Shown: positions 1 to 11,008, counted from the stretch's first letter. The stretch: DNA of 64,000 bases from Siphonodentalium dalli (GCA_032622095.1 CP136061.1:6704734-6768733); one strand, 5' to 3'. The notes: generated by a model from the letters alone, not told the origin. Translations and numbers: made by a program.

Positions 1-2148
1 TATAACTCTATCTGTAATTTCTATATGCTCTGCGTAGTATGGAAATAGTGTGCCATTCTAACTAAAGAGATATAACTCTATCTGTAATTTCTATATGCTC
101 TGCGTAGTATGGAAATAGTGTGCCCTTCTAACTAAAGACATATAACTCTATCTGTAATTTCTATATGCTCTGCGTAGTATGGAAATAGTGTGCCCTTCTA
201 ACTAAAGACATATAACTCTATCTGTAATTTCTATATGCTCTGCGTAGTATGGAAATAGTGTGTCATTCTAACTAAAGACATATAACTCTATCTGTAATTT
301 CTATATGCTCTGCGTAGTATGGAAATAGTGTGCCCTTCTAACTAAAGAGATATAACTCTATCTGTAATTTCTATATGCTCTGCGTAGTATGGAAATAGTG
401 TGCCATTCTAACTAAAGACATATAACTCTATCTGTAATTTCTATATGCTCTGTGTAGTATGGAAATAGTGTGCCCTTCTAACTAAAGAGATATAACTCTA
501 TCTGTAATTTCTATATGCTCTGCGTAATATGGAAATAGTGTGCCATTCTAACTAAAGACATATAACTCTATCTGTAATTTCTATATGCTCTGCGTAATAT
601 GGAAATAGTGTGCCATTCTAACTAAAGACATATAACTCTATCTGTAATTTCTATATGCTCTGCGTAGTATGGAAATAGTGTGCCATTCTAACTAAAGAGA
701 TATAACTCTATCTGTAATTTCTATATGCTCTGCGTAGTATGGAAATAGTGTGTCATTCTAACTAAAGAGATATAACTCTATCTGTAATTTCTATATGCTC
801 TGCGTAGTATGGAAATAGTGTGTCATTCTAACTAAAGAGATATAACTCTATCTGTAATTTCTATATGCTCTGCGTAGTATGGAAATAGTGTGTCATTCTA
901 ACTAAAGACATATAACTCTATCTGTAATTTCTATATGCTCTGTGTAGTATGGAAATAGTGTGCCATTCTAACTAAAGACATATAACTCTATCTGTAATTT
1001 CTATATGCTCTGCGTAGTATGGAAATAGTGTGCCATTCTAACTAAAGACATATAACTCTATCTGTAATTTCTATATGCTCTGCGTAGTATGGAAATAGTG
1101 TGCCATTCTAACTAAAGAGATATAACTCTATCTGTAATTTCTATATGCTCTGCGTAGTATGGAAATAGTGTGCCATTCTAACTAAAGAGATATAACTCTA
1201 TCTGTAATTTCTATATGCTCTGCGTAGTATGGAAATAGTGTGCCATTCTAACTAAAGAGATATAACTCTATCTGTAATTTCTATATGCTCTGCGTAGTAT
1301 GGAAATAGTGTGCCATTCTAACTAAAGAGATATAACTCTATCTGTAATTTCTATATGCTCTGCATAGTATGGAAATAGTGTGCCATTCTAACTAAAGAGA
1401 TATAACTCTATCTGTAATTTCTATATGCTCTGCATAGTATGGAAATAGTGTGTCATTCTAACTAAAGAGATATAACTCTATCTGTAATTTCTATATGCTC
1501 TGCGTAGTATGGAAATAGTGTGTCATTCTAACTAAAGAGATATAACTCTATCTGTAATTTCTATATGCTCTGCGTAGTATGGAAATAGTGTGCCATTCTA
1601 ACTAAAGACATATAACTCTATCTGTAATTTCTATATGCTCTGCGTAGTATGGAAATAGTGTGCCATTCTAACTAAAGAGATATAACTCTATCTGTAATTT
1701 CTATATGCTCTGCGTAGTATGGAAATAGTGTGCCATTCTAACTAAAGAGATATAACTCTATCTGTAATTTCTATATGCTCTGCGTAGTATGGAAATAGTG
1801 TGTCATTCTAACTAAAGAGATATAACTCTATCTGTAATTTCTATATGCTCTGCGTAGTATGGAAATAGTGTGTCATTCTAACTAAAGAGATATAACTCTA
1901 TCTGTAATTTCTATATGCTCTACGTAGTATGGAAATAGTGTGCCATTCTAACTAAAGACATATAACTCTATCTGTAATTTCTATATGCTCTGTGTAGTAT
2001 GGAAATAGTGTGCCATTCTAACTAAAGACATATAACTCTATCTGTAATTTCTATATGCTCTGTGTAGTATGGAAATAGTGTGCCATTCTAACTAAAGAGA
2101 TATAACTCTATCTGTAATTTCTATATGCTCTGCGTAATATGGAAATAG
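1..2148. repeat. 70-bp satellite array, about 30.7 copies
   Basis: A unit of exactly 70 bp starting 'TATAACTCTATCTGTAATTT' repeats from base 1 without any indel until it breaks off at about 2148. Units differ only at a few positions: GCGTAGTAT/GTGTAGTAT/GCGTAATAT/GCATAGTAT, TGCCATT/TGCCCTT/TGTCATT, and GAGA/GACA. The array runs off the left edge, so its true length is unknown. No gene is present. Confidence 0.97.
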
Positions 2149-3435
2149 AGTTCTTCCTCTTTATATATAATGAGGATTCGTATTGATGAAAGGCAAAAAC
2201 ATTAAGTGATTGGATCTCTTGAATTACTTTGGCCTAATCTATTATGTTCACTTTATGTTCAGTGTTCAACCTGGTTGGACGGTTTGATTGTTTTTTTTAT
2301 TTCATTTTTCATTTTTTGGCTTCAGCAATCTGCTACGGCATGAGAGCTGAAAAAAATTTGTCATATATATCTAAAGCCGCGTTCACATGAGTCTGTTGCG
2401 TAAGTTGCATTGAAATTTAATTACATGCAATAACATCAAGACGGCTGCGATGCGTCCAGTGGGTTGTCTGCGTTAATGCACAAAATGGAGAGATTTCAAC
2501 TCAACTTAAAGTGTATCTCATACCTTGTATGGGGTGTGTCGTGACGTCGCTTGTCAAACTCCATGCAGGGTTTATCTCCCTTGATGAATCGATTGTTTTT
2601 AATCAATGAAAGATGGCGACTGTCTTCGAAGCGAAGGAAAATTGACTTGTATTTATGTCAATAAATCAGGGTTTATCTCCCTTGATGACTCGATTATAAA
2701 ATGTTAGATGTTGGGATCTCACAGGTTTGACATTATCATACAATTAATTTATTACAGATAGATTCATTTCGCTCCGTGTGATTTTGATTGGGAGTTTCCA
2801 TACAAATGTTCAGAGCTTAAGTTACCTGCCCTTAGAAAAATACCAGGTCTTTTCACCAATTGTATTTGGAGCAAGCAGACTGCACAAATCAGCAAGTCGC
2901 TCAAGAGAATAGCCTGTTAATTATAAATGGTTAATATTCCCAAAGTGATCGGCTGATCAGTAATTATTTTGTCATAGAGTAAAGCTGCGTTCACACGAGT
3001 ATGTTGCATTGAAATTCTATTACATGCAATATCACCAAGGCGTTCAGACGGTTGTGATGAGATAGATGCATTGTCTGTGTTAACGCACACATTGGAGAGA
3101 TTCTATTATCAATGAAACTTAAAGTGTAATGCATACCTTATATGTCCTGACATTTCTTGTCAAATTCCATGAAGACTCAATTGTTTTTAATCAATGAAAG
3201 ATAGCGGTTGTCTTCGAAGGGAAGGAAAATTAACTTGTATTTGTGTCAATAAAATGTTAGTTGTTGGGATGTTATAGGTTTGACATTATCATACAATTAA
3301 TTTATTACGCAACGGACCTGATTTTATCAATAAAGTCTGCCGACAGATTGTGGGTTAATAAAGTGTATTATAGGAGATCAACAGAATCATCACAGCAAAT
3401 ATAAAACCATAATATGATAATATGCAAGGCATATA
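2149..3435. repeat. Local repeat family R1, first two copies, and intergenic DNA
   Basis: Blocks at about 2378-2765 and 2982-3308, and a third at 3797-4005, share the stretches 'GCGTTCACAYGAGT', 'GAAAGATGGCG', 'TTGTCTTCGAAG' and 'GGTTTGACATTATCATACAA'. The copies differ by small indels and substitutions. A related piece ('CTCCATGCAGGGTTTA') recurs at about 63150. Bases 2316-2350 match part of the palindromic repeat at 28133-28268. I see no coding signal. Confidence 0.8.
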
Positions 3436-3639
3436 CAGTAATGCTCTAAATAATCGACCCCTTAACCACAGCAGAATTATGGGTAACTTTTCAGGATTTA
3501 TTTGGAAATATGGCTTGTTGCCATTCATCGGAAAGCTCTCGGGGAGATGAATGGCAACAAGCCATATTTCCAAATAAATCCTGAAAAGTTACCCATAATT
3601 CTGCTGTGGTTATGGAGCCGATTACTTAGGGCATTACTG
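3436..3639. mobile_element. TA-1 palindromic MITE (mariner-like ends)
   Basis: A nearly perfect long palindrome starts CAGTAATGC, ends GCATTACTG and is flanked by TA on both sides. CAGT-type termini with TA duplications are typical of Tc1/mariner-derived MITEs. Other copies are at 6829-6950 (partial), 11876-11900 (right end only), 18739-18892, 25234-25444, 29760-29950, 51521-51733, 59163-59302, 62440-62645 and 63760-63905. Open frames across it only reflect the palindrome. Confidence 0.9.
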
Positions 3640-3684
3640 TAGAACTACCCCAGCAATGGGGTTAAATAATTATGAAACTATATA

Positions 3685-3774
3685 ACCCACAGGGAGCCTC
3701 ACACAGATGGGAGCATGCATTACAGAGTGTCGTCTGCTCCAGTCTATGTGGGGCTCTCTATGGGTTTAAATATG
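3685..3774. mobile_element. TTAA-4 short palindromic MITE
   Basis: An imperfect palindrome of about 85-90 bp has arms CCCAYAGRGAGCCYCACA. The centre carries GTGCATG and CGACACTC. Many copies in the window are flanked by TTAA or a degenerate TTAA, which suggests a piggyBac-type MITE. This copy sits in a composite with 'TATGCTTGAGGAACAGG' (to about 3812) that recurs inverted at about 7021-7151. Confidence 0.75.
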
Positions 3775-3796
3775 CTTGAGGAACAGGTTTTATATA

Positions 3797-4005
3797 TAAC
3801 CCACTTAAAGTGTAACGCATACCTTATATGTCCTGACATTTCTTGTCCAACTCCATGAAGACTCAATTGTTTTCAGTCAATGAAAGATGGCGGTTGTCTT
3901 CGAAGTGAAGGAAAATTAACTTGTATTTGTGTCAATAAAATGTTAGTTGTTGGGACCTTATAGGTTTGACATTATCATACAATTAATTTATTACATATTG
4001 ATTCA
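3797..4005. repeat. Local repeat R1, third copy
   Basis: It matches about 3118-3308 closely, including 'ACTTAAAGTGTAAYGCATAC', 'GTCTTCGAAG' and 'GACATTATCATACAATTAAT'. It follows directly on the TTAA-4 composite. Confidence 0.8.
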
Positions 4006-4223
4006 TTTGCAACGGACTCATCTGAACACTCCTTAAGTCAGCTGAAATTTATCCTGTAAATTAATTGGGGTTTTATTTGTCATCACTTGAGATTTCAAAG
4101 AAAAAAGTGAAATAAACACACTACTTGGGAGTATTAACATTTTTTTTCCCAAAATAAAAATGTTTGGGTCAGTTGTTACCAAACAATAGAGGCATAAACA
4201 GCATAAAAACAGCAAGAGTATGT

Positions 4224-4646
4224 TAGGCCCGTAACGATTCACAACTCCACGATTCAGATCACGATTTTTGCCTGACGATTCAGTGCACATTGTGATGCAG
4301 CTTCTCTGGAGTATGACATCGGCTGTTTCCACGTTTTTTCAGTAATACGGACTGACAGCGGGTCAGTGGAGTTTTACAAGCATATCATGATATTTAAACT
4401 ATTCAATTTAGAAATAATAATCAAGTACTTGTGTTATCAATAAACCTTATTAGTTCGCAATATTTATTTCACATCTGAATTTGATAAGAAACATAATCAA
4501 CCAGTGTTATCGAATCATTTTACAGAAAAATCCTAGGTTGCAACAATTTAAAAATACGGAATTGAATTGGCAAGGAACGATCGTGAATCGAATCGAGAAC
4601 CAGAAATCGTGATGCATCGAAATCACGATGGATTGTTACGACCCTA
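4224..4646. mobile_element. hAT-type non-autonomous element
   Basis: The ends are TAGGCCCGTAACGAT and ATTGTTACGACCCTA, inverted repeats with a few mismatches. The element is flanked by the 8-bp duplication GAGTATGT (4216-4223) / GCGTATGT (4647-4654), with one mismatch. The 8-bp duplication and TAGGG-type ends place it with hAT MITEs. No transposase is visible; the open frame at 4033-4332 overlaps its left part and has no recognisable product. Confidence 0.8.
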
Positions 4647-4719
4647 GCGTATGTCTACTCACATGAGAGTAACGATTTCTCCATGCTGGAATTCATTTTT
4701 CCTGGCTGACCATCTGTTG

Positions 4720-5947
4720 AGGTACACAAAATCGTGGGATCTCGGAACAGGGTTCAATGTGGGCTAAAATTAAAAGAGCACAAAATCGTGAGATACCGGA
4801 ACAGGATTCAATGTGGGCTGAAATTAAAAGTACACAAAATCGTGAGACCTCGGAACAGAGTTCAATGTGGGCTGAAATTAAAAGTAGACAAAATCGTGAG
4901 ATCTCGGAACAGGGTTCAATGTGGGCTGAAATTAAAAGTACACAAAATCGTGAGATACCGGAACAGGATTCAATGTGGGCTGAAATTAAAAGTACACAAA
5001 ATCGTGAGATATCGGAACAAGATTCAATGTAGGCTGAAATTATAAGTACACAAAATCATGAGATCTCGGAACAGGGTTCAATGTGGGCTGAAATTATAAG
5101 TACACAAAATCGTGAGATCTCGGAACAGGGTTCAATGTGGGCTGAAATTAAAAGTACACAAAATCGTGAGATACCGGAACAGGATTCAATGTGGGCTGAA
5201 ATTAAAAGTACACAAAATCGTGAGATATCGGAACAAGATTCAATGTAGGCTGAAATTATAAGTACACAAAATCATGAGATCTCGGAACAGGGTTCAATGT
5301 GGGCTGAAATTATAAGTACACAAAATCGTGAGATCTCGGAACAGGGTTCAATGTGGGCTGAAATTAAAAGTACACAAAATCGTGAGATACCGGAACAGGA
5401 TTCAATGTTGGCTGAAATTAAAAGTACACAAAATCGTGAGATATCGGAACAAGATTCAATGTAGGCTGAAATTATAAGTACACAAAATCATGAGATCTCG
5501 GAACAGGGTTCAATGTGGGCTGAAATTATAAGTACACAAAATCGTGAGACCTCGGAACAGGATTCAATATGGGCTGAAATTAAAAGTACACAAAATCGTG
5601 AGATCTCGGAACAGGATTCAATGTGGGCTGAAATTAAAAGTACAAAAACAGGCCTTAAGATTCGACGAGAATCACCGAATCGATTCTCGTAATGATTCTC
5701 GCAAAACTTTTCAATTTTCAGCGCTTTATGACTAACTTGATTTGGCATTTGATTATCGCAAAATTAAATGTAATTTGAGCCCTGAAAATGAGATATCGGA
5801 ACAGGATTCAATGTGGGCTGAAATTAAAAGTACAAAACATCGTGAGATCTCGGAACAGGGTTCAATCTGGGCTGAAATAAAAAGTACACAAAATCATGCG
5901 ATATCGGAACAGAATTCAATGTAGGCTGAAATTAAAAGTACACAAAA
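4720..5947. repeat. 54-bp tandem repeat with 216-bp higher-order unit
   Basis: The unit of about 54 bp contains 'GAACAGGGTTCAATGTGGGC' and 'AAAGTACACAAAATCGTGAG'. It repeats from about 4720 to 5645, is interrupted by non-repeat sequence, and resumes at 5790-5947. From about 5034 a block of four variant units (216 bp) recurs three times. Because 54 is a multiple of three, two overlapping frames of 103 and 91 codons stay open. They encode only the repeat and are not treated as genes. Confidence 0.93.
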
Positions 5948-5997
5948 GAAACCCTGAGAAACGGGAAATTTAATTTGCATGGTATACATGTACTAAC

Positions 5998-6111
5998 CTG
6001 CATTGAAGAACCTTTGACCATCGCCACATATCCCACGGTGTCCTTAATTGTGATCACCACAGGAACAACAAGAGTCACGGTACCCACAACAACTTTCATC
6101 CACCGCCTCAT
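5998..6111 (-). CDS. IMMP2L: IMMP2L first coding exon: mitochondrial inner membrane protease subunit 2
   Basis: This exon reads 38 codons on the minus strand from ATG (6111-6109): MRRWMKVVVGTV, then a hydrophobic stretch (TLVVPVVITI), KDTVGYVAMV and KGSSMQ. It ends at a GT donor (GTTAGT). The exon itself starts at 6123 after a TTTATAG acceptor, leaving 12 bases of 5' UTR. Family knowledge: IMMP2L is the S26-type signal peptidase that removes sorting signals in the mitochondrial intermembrane space. The vertebrate protein also starts with a short basic segment, a membrane anchor and a 'V-x-G-x-SMQ' motif holding the catalytic serine (here residue 36). The catalytic lysine and later exons were not found in bases 1-5997. 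The exon is too short to stand out as an ORF. The product match is from memory of the family. Confidence 0.82.
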
Positions 6112-6192
6112 CCTCCCTCACTCCTATAAATGAACAAAAGACATATTATTCAAAAAGACATTACATCGCCACATATCCAACAGCATCATTAA

Positions 6193-6670
6193 CCTAACAT
6201 GACTGGAGCTTCCTGAAATTTGTGAAAACTATGTGCCAATGCAATCTCTTATATATGGGGGGGGCTCAATATTTAACCCTTTGAGTGCCAGGGGCCGATC
6301 TCATCGGCCCTAAACCTACAAAATAAGTCTGTTAAAGAATATAAGAATAAATTATTAAAATTGTGTAAAAAAAAAAACAAAAAAAAAAACAATTTGTTAG
6401 GCCAATGCATTCTCTTATATATGCGAGGCGGCCTATGGTCGACTCGCATATATAAGAGAATGCATTGGCACAGGGTATATGGGTTGATACAAAAATCGAC
6501 CTGGCACTCAAAGGGTTAAGAGAATACATTGGCCTAACAATATTTACCTTGACCTTATAAGCCATTTTCTTATATATGCGAGGCTCCCTATGATAGACTC
6601 TCATATATAAGATTATGCACTGGCACAGGATCTTTAATGCTGCACCAGCGCAGCTCCAGTCAAAAAAGGG
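6193..6670. mobile_element. TTAA-3 MITE, host of a nested TTAA-1 copy
   Basis: The left end is TTAA + CCTAACATGACTGGAGC. The right end is AAAGGG + TTAA after 'TTTAATGCTGCACCAGC'. The inner part carries the GCATTCTCTTATATATGCGAG hairpin arm shared with TTAA-1 and TTAA-2. A complete TTAA-1 element (6277-6515) sits inside it. Other TTAA-3 remnants: 19297-19505, 28263-28318, 29393-29448, 55600-56065, 58137-58215, 59731-59800. Confidence 0.75.
6277..6515. mobile_element. TTAA-1 MITE (piggyBac-like ends)
   Basis: Perfect 16-bp inverted ends CCCTTTGAGTGCCAGG / CCTGGCACTCAAAGGG are each bordered by TTAA (6273-6276, 6516-6519). TTAA duplication and CCCT-type ends are hallmarks of piggyBac-derived elements. 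Inside is a strong hairpin with arms CCAATGCATTCTCTTATATA. Other copies: 19815-20045 and 24921-25169. Confidence 0.9.
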
Positions 6671-6828
6671 TTAATGGTGATCAGCACAGGAACGTGAATC
6701 ACACAACAATTTTGGTATGCATCTTACTAAAGCGGAATTGGTAGTTACCCAGTGGTTATGGGTACTATTACCCAGTAATTTATACCGCTATATGTCATAG
6801 AAATGAAATTGCCAAAACTCAGCTGTTA

Positions 6829-7151
6829 GCTTGTTGCCATTCATCAGAAAGCTCTCACTGAATGGCAATAAGCCATATTTCCGACTAAATCCTGAAAAGT
6901 TACCCATAATTCTGCTGTGGTTAAGTAGTCGATTATTTAGGGCATTACTGTAATCAAGCCTGTAGAGAGCCCCACATAGACTGGGGCAGACGACACTCTG
7001 TAGTGCATGCTCCCATCTGTGTGAGGCTCCCTGTGGGTTATATATAAAACCTGCTCCTCAAGCATATTCAAACCCATAGAGAGCCCCACATAGACTGGAG
7101 CAGACGACACTCTGTAGTGCATGCTTCCATCTGTGTGAGGCTCCCTGTGGG
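6829..7151. mobile_element. Partial TA-1 followed by two TTAA-4 copies
   Basis: 6829-6950 is a TA-1 element lacking most of its left arm; its right end GCATTACTG is followed by TA. 6956-7037 and 7073-7151 are TTAA-4 copies in the orientation opposite to 3685-3774. They are separated by 'AACCTGCTCCTCAAGCATAT', the inverse of the spacer seen at 3780-3812. Confidence 0.75.
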
Positions 7152-7240
7152 TTAATCATAGAACTATAATGTATCCACAGTCAAGGAATATAACTGGGGT
7201 TTCTTTAATCGCGGTGCTATAGAAGTCACAGAACTGTTAA

Positions 7241-7711
7241 AGGTACTCAATCCGATCAGAGGGTCCTATATTACTATTTCTTTGGCTTTGGGGGTAAAAA
7301 ATAATTGATTCGAGTCGAGGAACCTACCAATCAACGCTCAGGGTGATCAGATATCGATATTTGAAGTTTCTTTTTTTCTATTCTTTCTGTCCCAGAACAC
7401 AGTCAAAATTGCGTTATTATTACCACTTGATTTTAGAGTTATCCATCCTTGTCTGTTTGAATAGTGTTTTGGTGTACACATCTCGAGCAGATTACGAAGT
7501 TATGGGCAATTATTAGTACTCATCTCGAGAAAATAACAAATTTCAAAAATCAATATCTAATAACTCTTGAGCTTTGTTTGATGGGTTCCTCGACTCGAAT
7601 CAAATATTTTTTACCCCCAAAGCCAAAGAAATAGTAATATAGGACCCTCTGATCGGATTGTTGTTGTTGGAATCTGTTGAGATGGGGACCCTCTGATCGG
7701 ATTGAGTACCT
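7241..7711. mobile_element. TTAA-5 foldback-like element
   Basis: Arms of about 90 bp begin AGGTACTCAATCCGATCAGA and end inversely with GATTGAGTACCT. TTAA flanks both sides (7237-7240, 7712-7715). The right arm contains an extra tandem piece ('TTGTTGTTGGAATCTGTTGA' plus a repeated GGACCCTCTGATCGGATTG). Further copies: 9275-9649 (left end lost) and 11009-11870. Confidence 0.82.
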
Positions 7712-7814
7712 TTAAGTTAAAGGCTTTAACTGTGGTGCAGGGGCTTCAACATAATGCAGCTCAAACTCACATGATGTAATCACTGGATATGACCATCAAA
7801 CAGAAACAAATTAA

Positions 7815-8215
7815 TCCGGTTTGTTCTGAGCTTGGATAGATTTTCACATATAGGTTATGAAGAGTTTAAAACCATTAAATGGCTTCCGGTTGAATCAAGA
7901 GTTTCCCAAAGAAAGCTGACTATCATGAAAAATATAACAGATGGGAAAGCTCCTACATACCTAAGAGATGGATTCCAATTTTCGAACACTCATTGTAAAT
8001 ATAATCTCCGGTCTGGAATCTTTAGATTATCTGTGCATCATGTTAGGGTATTTGGTTACAATAGCTTTTTCTACACAGGAATCACATTGTGGAATAAATT
8101 ATGTAAAATATATTGAACCTAACTGCAACTTGGCTACATGGAATCACCTAATAAAACAGGAATTATTCGATAAAATTTTAGGTACTGAGGAATCTGACTT
8201 TGTATATTATTAATG
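7815..8215 (+). pseudogene. Fragment of a CR1/L2-type LINE reverse transcriptase C-terminus
   Basis: The frame 7832-8116 reads 'EFKTIKWLPVESRVSQRKLT', then 'DGKAPTYLRD', 'HCKYNLRSG' and 'ITLWNKLC'. These match the end of CR1/L2 ORF2 proteins, where WLP, APSYL, 'YNLR' and 'LWN.L' occur in this order. The frame shifts near its end, with a second frame open to 8213. No reverse-transcriptase palm motifs are present. This is a dead 3' fragment, not a host gene. Confidence 0.7.
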
Positions 8216-8636
8216 GTGTGAATCATGCTATTAATAATACCGTACGACCTTATGAGAACTTGTGCTGTGGCCTGGTCAGTCATGTGGTCGGTTACCATTA
8301 AGGACCACAGTGGAAATAAGCAAGATTTGGCTTGCTTTCCTGTGCGCTCCTTGATGGCAATCGATCAGGCATGACTTGTCAGACGAGGGTATTTGTAATT
8401 TGTAAGTAAATATACCGGTAAGTGAACCGTATCCTTTATTTTGACTCCATAATATTTTGGGGTAAATGGGTTGGCATATGAGCGCAATTCAATTACATTT
8501 AAGTGCAATTTAATTGCGCTTAAACGTAATTACTTACATAGTACCCAATTGCTCTTAATCAAAATTTAACTGCACTTGAGCGTAATACTAAGCCATAACA
8601 AGTTTGCACCCCTCGAAAATCAAATAAGGTTCTTAA
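8216..8636. other. Gap with short palindromic CTTAAG-type repeats
   Basis: No gene is visible. About 8462-8600 holds degenerate palindromic units built on CAATT-GCGCTTAA and its inverse, like the denser arrays at 9120-9250 and 10690-11005. Confidence 0.6.
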
Positions 8637-9015
8637 CCCTTTACCCAACAAACCGGCCAAAAACGGCCAAATAAAGCTGCAACAGCCTTAATTATCTTGG
8701 GTCTGTCTCAATAAAACCATACAAATATGGATATCATTGGAACCGGCTCATTGACCACATTGTGATGGTTACAGTTATGCCCTGTGCCAATGCATTCTCT
8801 TATATATGCGAGTCGACCATAGGTCGCCTCGCATATATAAGAGAATGCATTGGCCAAAAAACACTTTTTACCATTTTTTTCTTACATTCTTTAACAATTT
8901 TATAATTTTTAATGTGTTAAGCCAATGCATTCTCTTATATATGCGAGGCGACCTATGGTCGACTCGCATATATAAGAGAATGCATTGGCACAGGGCCGTT
9001 CTGTTGGGTAAAGGG
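8637..9015. mobile_element. TTAA-2 MITE (piggyBac-like ends)
   Basis: Ends CCCTTTACCCAACA / TGTTGGGTAAAGGG are bordered by TTAA (8633-8636, 9016-9019). It carries two copies of the GCATTCTCTTATATATGCGAG hairpin separated by an AT-rich spacer. Other copies: 21176-21556, 25661-26042, 37453-39106 (interrupted) and 49905-50363. Confidence 0.9.
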
Positions 9016-9274
9016 TTAATCAGGTTTGGCTGGTTGTTTTATGTTTTCTAAATGAATCTCACCAAATAGTCCTCCTGCAGACTATTCTATAAGAATTAAG
9101 GGGGTTTAGTTTATCGTGATCAATAATTGCACTTACAGAGTTTTCAATGGCACTGAAGCGCAATTGCTGCCCACATAATGTTAAATGAATTGCGCTAAAG
9201 CACAATTAATTGTACTTATTCAATTGCGCTTTAATAAAGATGCATAATCTTAATTAATGCTCGCAAATTAATAT

Positions 9275-9649
9275 TTCCTTGGCTTTGGGGGGTCAAAAAT
9301 ATTTGATTAGAGTCGAGGAACCCACCCATCAAAGTTCAGATATAAATTTTTTAAATCTATTATTTTTCACCACCGATAATTTTTAGTGGCCCACAAAAAG
9401 TACGATGAGAAGACAGTCTCGGACCAAATTGCGGATGAAGATGGTTAACGTTTTTGTGTCAGATATTTGACAAACCGCCAAAATTTCGTTGAACAAAATG
9501 TTGATAAATAACACGTTTTAATCTTATACTATAGTTGACTGTGGTTAACATTATTTTTGGGCAATTAATCAATTCTGATAACTGGAGCGGCATTTAAAAA
9601 ATGTTGTTGTTGGAATCTGATGATATGGGGACCATCGAATCGATTACCT
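9275..9649. mobile_element. TTAA-5 element, left end missing
   Basis: It starts within the left arm at 'CTTGGCTTTGGGGGGTCAAA' and ends with 'CGATTACC' before TTAA. The core differs from the 7241 copy. Confidence 0.65.
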
Positions 9650-9918
9650 TTAAGTCCAATTATTTAATACATTTATAATAATCCCCTGTGTTCTATGGCT
9701 CTAGGTCTACATGTACATATTACTCAGATGCCTTCAATTTGCTGAATATTATGTGGATGTCCAGGTGCTACCACGGCCGAGTAACTTTATAACCCTGTGG
9801 TGACTCCAGTAGCATTCTTTAGTTGCATACACGGAGGCGTCTACATGAGTCAGCCATTAATGTCTGCACCCAAGTCACGACAACATACCTGGACAAATGT
9901 AGTAGTGGGGGGCTGCAT

Positions 9919-9963
<45 letters not shown>

Positions 9964-10039
9964 GTTGGTATTTTGCATTCTAATCTTTATTCGGTGAATC
10001 GAATGAGAATTTTCAACCTGACAAACTTGGTATCTGACC
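9650..10039. other. Gap containing a 43-base G homopolymer
   Basis: No gene is recognisable. Bases 9919-9961 are an uninterrupted run of G, which could form quadruplex structure but is also a common place for assembly error. Frames crossing it encode poly-Gly or poly-Pro and were rejected. Confidence 0.8.
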
Positions 10040-10135
10040 GAGTTATGATTTTTATCAGAATACCCTGACCAGGTTTTGATCCCGTCGGTTAGCACGAGCG
10101 ACCAGTGTGCTAGCTATCTCTCGGCTACCGACTTC
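10040..10135 (-). mobile_element. Possible tRNA-derived SINE head
   Basis: The minus strand reads 'TAGCACACTGGTCGCTCGTG' followed about 20 bases later by 'GGGATCAAAACC'. These resemble degenerate pol III A and B boxes (TRGCNNAGYGG; GGTTCRANNCC) at a tRNA-like spacing. The tail, body and target duplications were not identified, so the call is tentative. Confidence 0.4.
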
Positions 10136-10689
10136 CTGTCGGAAATAGGTATTCTGATGATGCTTAACTTAAGATGGACATGGATGAAGAAGCTAGCACT
10201 GGCCACAGATGAAGATATTACTTGGCTGCAGGACTCTAGCACCCCGAAACGCAACCCATACTATTTTATCACAACAATTGTTTTTTTTTATTTGTATACC
10301 CAGCCTCAGAGTCAGACTCAAGTTCAGGACAAACTGACACTGATATACCTCGAAAATGGAAAATTGCAAAATATTTTTTGTGTAAACAGCAAGCTAAAAA
10401 ACGAATAATCGGAACAATTATTACCTAAACGTTCGATGGATAACTTATATAGATGATTGTAGCCCTTTGACGCGTTTATCTCCTCACAATCCTACAAATT
10501 TTCGAGAAATTCGCCGGCGAAAACACGCAAGTTTCTGAAGGTCAATTAAAATATCGGAATCACAACTGGAACGAAACAAACTTGAATCCGGCCACCTAAA
10601 TCCGATTGCTTGACGACTAAGACAGTATTTTGTTACTTTCATAATTTCGTTACCGTTGTCTAGCCTTCACACAGATGATATTTAATGGG
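10136..10689. other. Gap, nothing recognised
   Basis: A frame of 110 codons (10076-10408, plus) has no recognisable motif and runs through low-complexity sequence. I see no splice-supported exon here. Confidence 0.5.
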
Positions 10690-11005
10690 GAGGCCAAATT
10701 CACCTTTAATAATTATTTGCGCTTAAGCTCAATTATATGTGCTTAAGCACAATTATTTGTGCTTAAGCTCAATTATTTTGGCTTAAGAACAAATAATTGT
10801 GCTTAGCCGCAAATAATATAATTACATTAAGCACAAATAAGCTATTATTGTTAAGCATAATTGTTTGCACTTAAACTCAAATAATTGTGCTTGAGCTAAA
10901 ATATTTGTGCTTGAGTGCAAATATTTGTACTTTAGTGCAATGTTTATATGCTTAAGCATAAATAATTAAATAATTGTGCTTAAATTAAGCACAAATAATT
11001 GCGCT
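10690..11005. repeat. Array of degenerate 18-bp palindromes around CTTAAG
   Basis: Units such as AATTGTGCTTAAGCACAATT, itself a palindrome, recur with mutations about every 17-19 bases. Shorter stretches of the same motif are at 8462-8600 and 9120-9250, on either side of other elements. Confidence 0.8.
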
Positions 11006-11008
11006 TAA

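Noticed and set aside
4734-5045. Two overlapping open frames of 103 and 91 codons
   Set aside because: Both follow a 54-bp tandem repeat in different frames, which stays open only because the unit is a multiple of three.
9797-10095. Poly-Gly and poly-Pro proteins
   Set aside because: Translations of the 43-base G run on either strand.
10076-10408. 110-codon open frame as a gene
   Set aside because: No motif or splice support. Its start overlaps a possible tRNA-derived SINE.
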